From: Micromonosporaceae bacterium
GTDB taxonomy: Bacteria; Actinomycetota; Actinomycetes; Mycobacteriales; Micromonosporaceae
Reading direction: 5' to 3'
NCBI GenBank assembly: GCA_019689695.1
Contig: JADGHA010000065.1
Span: 1-13,280 of the forward strand
DNA: 13,280 bases
The notes beneath the pieces are model-generated. The model was given only the letters and a program-made list of their open reading frames with translations. It was not told the DNA's origin and made no database searches. The stretch's first letter is position 1; each line of letters starts with the position of its first letter. A program made the position numbers and the translations under genes. This document shows, one piece after another, positions 12,425 to 13,280 of the stretch.

Positions 12425-13280
12425 ATGATGTACCTGCGCCGCCGCGACCTGGACATTCAGTACAAGACGCCCGAGCAGATCGGGAAGATGCGGGCCGCCG
12501 GCCTGGTGGTGGCGGCGGCGCTGGAGGCGATGCGGCGTGCGGTGGCGCCGGGGATCTCCACCGCGGAGCTGGACGCGATCGCCGAACGGGTGATCCGCGA
12601 GGCGGGTGCGATCCCCTCGTTCAAGGGTTACCAGGGTTACCCGGCGTCCATCTGCTCGTCGGTTAACGAGCAGGTGGTGCACGCCATCCCGAGCCCGCGG
12701 CAGGTGCTGCGCGAGGGCGACATGATCTCCCTGGACTGCGGCGCGGTGCTGGACGGCTGGCACGGCGACGCGGCGATCACCGTGCCGGTCGGCACGGTGC
12801 GGCCGGAGCTGCTGCGTATGGCCGCGGTGGCCGAGGACGCGATGTGGGCCGGCATCGCCGCGGCGGCGCGCGGTGCCGCCTCCGGGCGGGGCCGGCTCAC
12901 CGACATCTCGTGGGCGATCCAGCGGACGGTACGGATGGCGCGGCCGCCGCGCTACGGCATCGTGACCGGCTACGGCGGCCACGGCATCGGCACCGAGATG
13001 CACCAGGACCCGCACGTGCTCAACCATGGCCGGCCGGGCCACGGGCCACGCCTGGTGCCGGGCCTGGCGCTGGCCATCGAGCCGATGCTCACCATCGGCT
13101 CGCCGAACACCGCCGAGCTGGCCGACGGGTGGACGGTGGTGACCGTCGACGGCTCGGTGGCGGTGCACGTGGAGCACACCATCGCCCTGCTGCCGGACGG
13201 GGTGTGGGTGCTCACCGCGCCGGACGGCGGCCGGTCCCGGCTCGGCAACCTGGTCACCGAACGCCAGCCCGCCTCCTCTC
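12425..13280 (+). CDS. map: Methionine aminopeptidase type I, runs off the window
   Basis: Type I methionine aminopeptidase, which removes the initiator Met from new proteins. I translated 285 residues from ATG 12425 without meeting a stop. The five metal ligands are present: Asp104 (SLDCG), Asp115 (HGDAAIT), His186 (YGGHGIG), Glu219 (AIEPM) and Glu250 (VEHT). The substrate-site histidine is His86 (VVHAIP). TPEQIGKMRAAGLVV near residue 15 is the usual opening motif. The family is typically about 250-285 residues, so the stop is probably just past the edge. ATGs at 12425 and 12428 are both possible and the ribosome site is weak. It follows adk by 16 bases. Confidence 0.94.
   Translation, partial: MMYLRRRDLDIQYKTPEQIGKMRAAGLVVAAALEAMRRAVAPGISTAELDAIAERVIREAGAIPSFKGYQGYPASICSSVNEQVVHAIPSPRQVLREGDMISLDCGAVLDGWHGDAAITVPVGTVRPELLRMAAVAEDAMWAGIAAAARGAASGRGRLTDISWAIQRTVRMARPPRYGIVTGYGGHGIGTEMHQDPHVLNHGRPGHGPRLVPGLALAIEPMLTIGSPNTAELADGWTVVTVDGSVAVHVEHTIALLPDGVWVLTAPDGGRSRLGNLVTERQPASS

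Noticed and set aside
1..13280. CRISPR array, insertion sequence, tRNA/rRNA or phage genes
   Set aside because: I found no spaced direct repeats, transposase motifs, cloverleaf sequences or foreign-looking genes; the window is filled by housekeeping genes.

Overview
The window is a strongly GC-rich piece of an actinobacterial chromosome carrying the S10-spc ribosomal protein supercluster, all on the + strand. The order is rpsJ-rplC-rplD-rplW-rplB-rpsS-rplV-rpsC-rplP-rpmC-rpsQ-rplN-rplX-rplE-rpsN-rpsH-rplF-rplR-rpsE-rpmD-rplO-secY-adk-map. Codons overwhelmingly end in G or C, several genes start with GTG or TTG, and the products read like Streptomyces/Micromonospora homologues. Examples are the S8 N-terminus MTMTDPIADML, the Gly/Arg-rich head of S5 and SecY ending in RNYEGFLR. 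A short intergenic element before rplV resembles a sequence I remember as common in Micromonospora and its relatives. I therefore lean towards Micromonosporaceae, which is inference only.

Layout. Positions 1-258 are non-coding: a T run, an extreme G/C homopolymer block and a leader with hairpins that ends at rpsJ. Positions 259-5902 hold the S10 part (S10, L3, L4, L23, L2, S19, L22, S3, L16, L29, S17). Positions 5911-10166 hold the spc part (L14, L24, L5, zinc-type S14, S8, L6, L18, S5, L30, L15). A 209-bp gap, 10167-10375, contains a strong terminator-like hairpin and a plausible promoter. It separates the ribosomal genes from secY (TTG start), adk and map; map has no stop codon before the window ends.

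How the genes work together. The first 21 genes encode proteins of both ribosomal subunits. Many neighbours overlap by 1 or 4 bases (TGATG, TAATG, ATGA, GTGA), which suits translational coupling and balanced output. SecY is the membrane channel for protein export, adenylate kinase balances adenine nucleotides, and methionine aminopeptidase trims the initiator methionine from new proteins.

Novelty. I see no undescribed multi-gene system; this is a conserved housekeeping locus. The parts worth a second look are small: the repeat-like element with a mini-ORF before rplV, long low-complexity tails on L22 and S3, an 18-codon ORF bridging secY and adk, structured intergenic hairpins, and the homopolymer block at the left edge, which may be a sequencing artefact.
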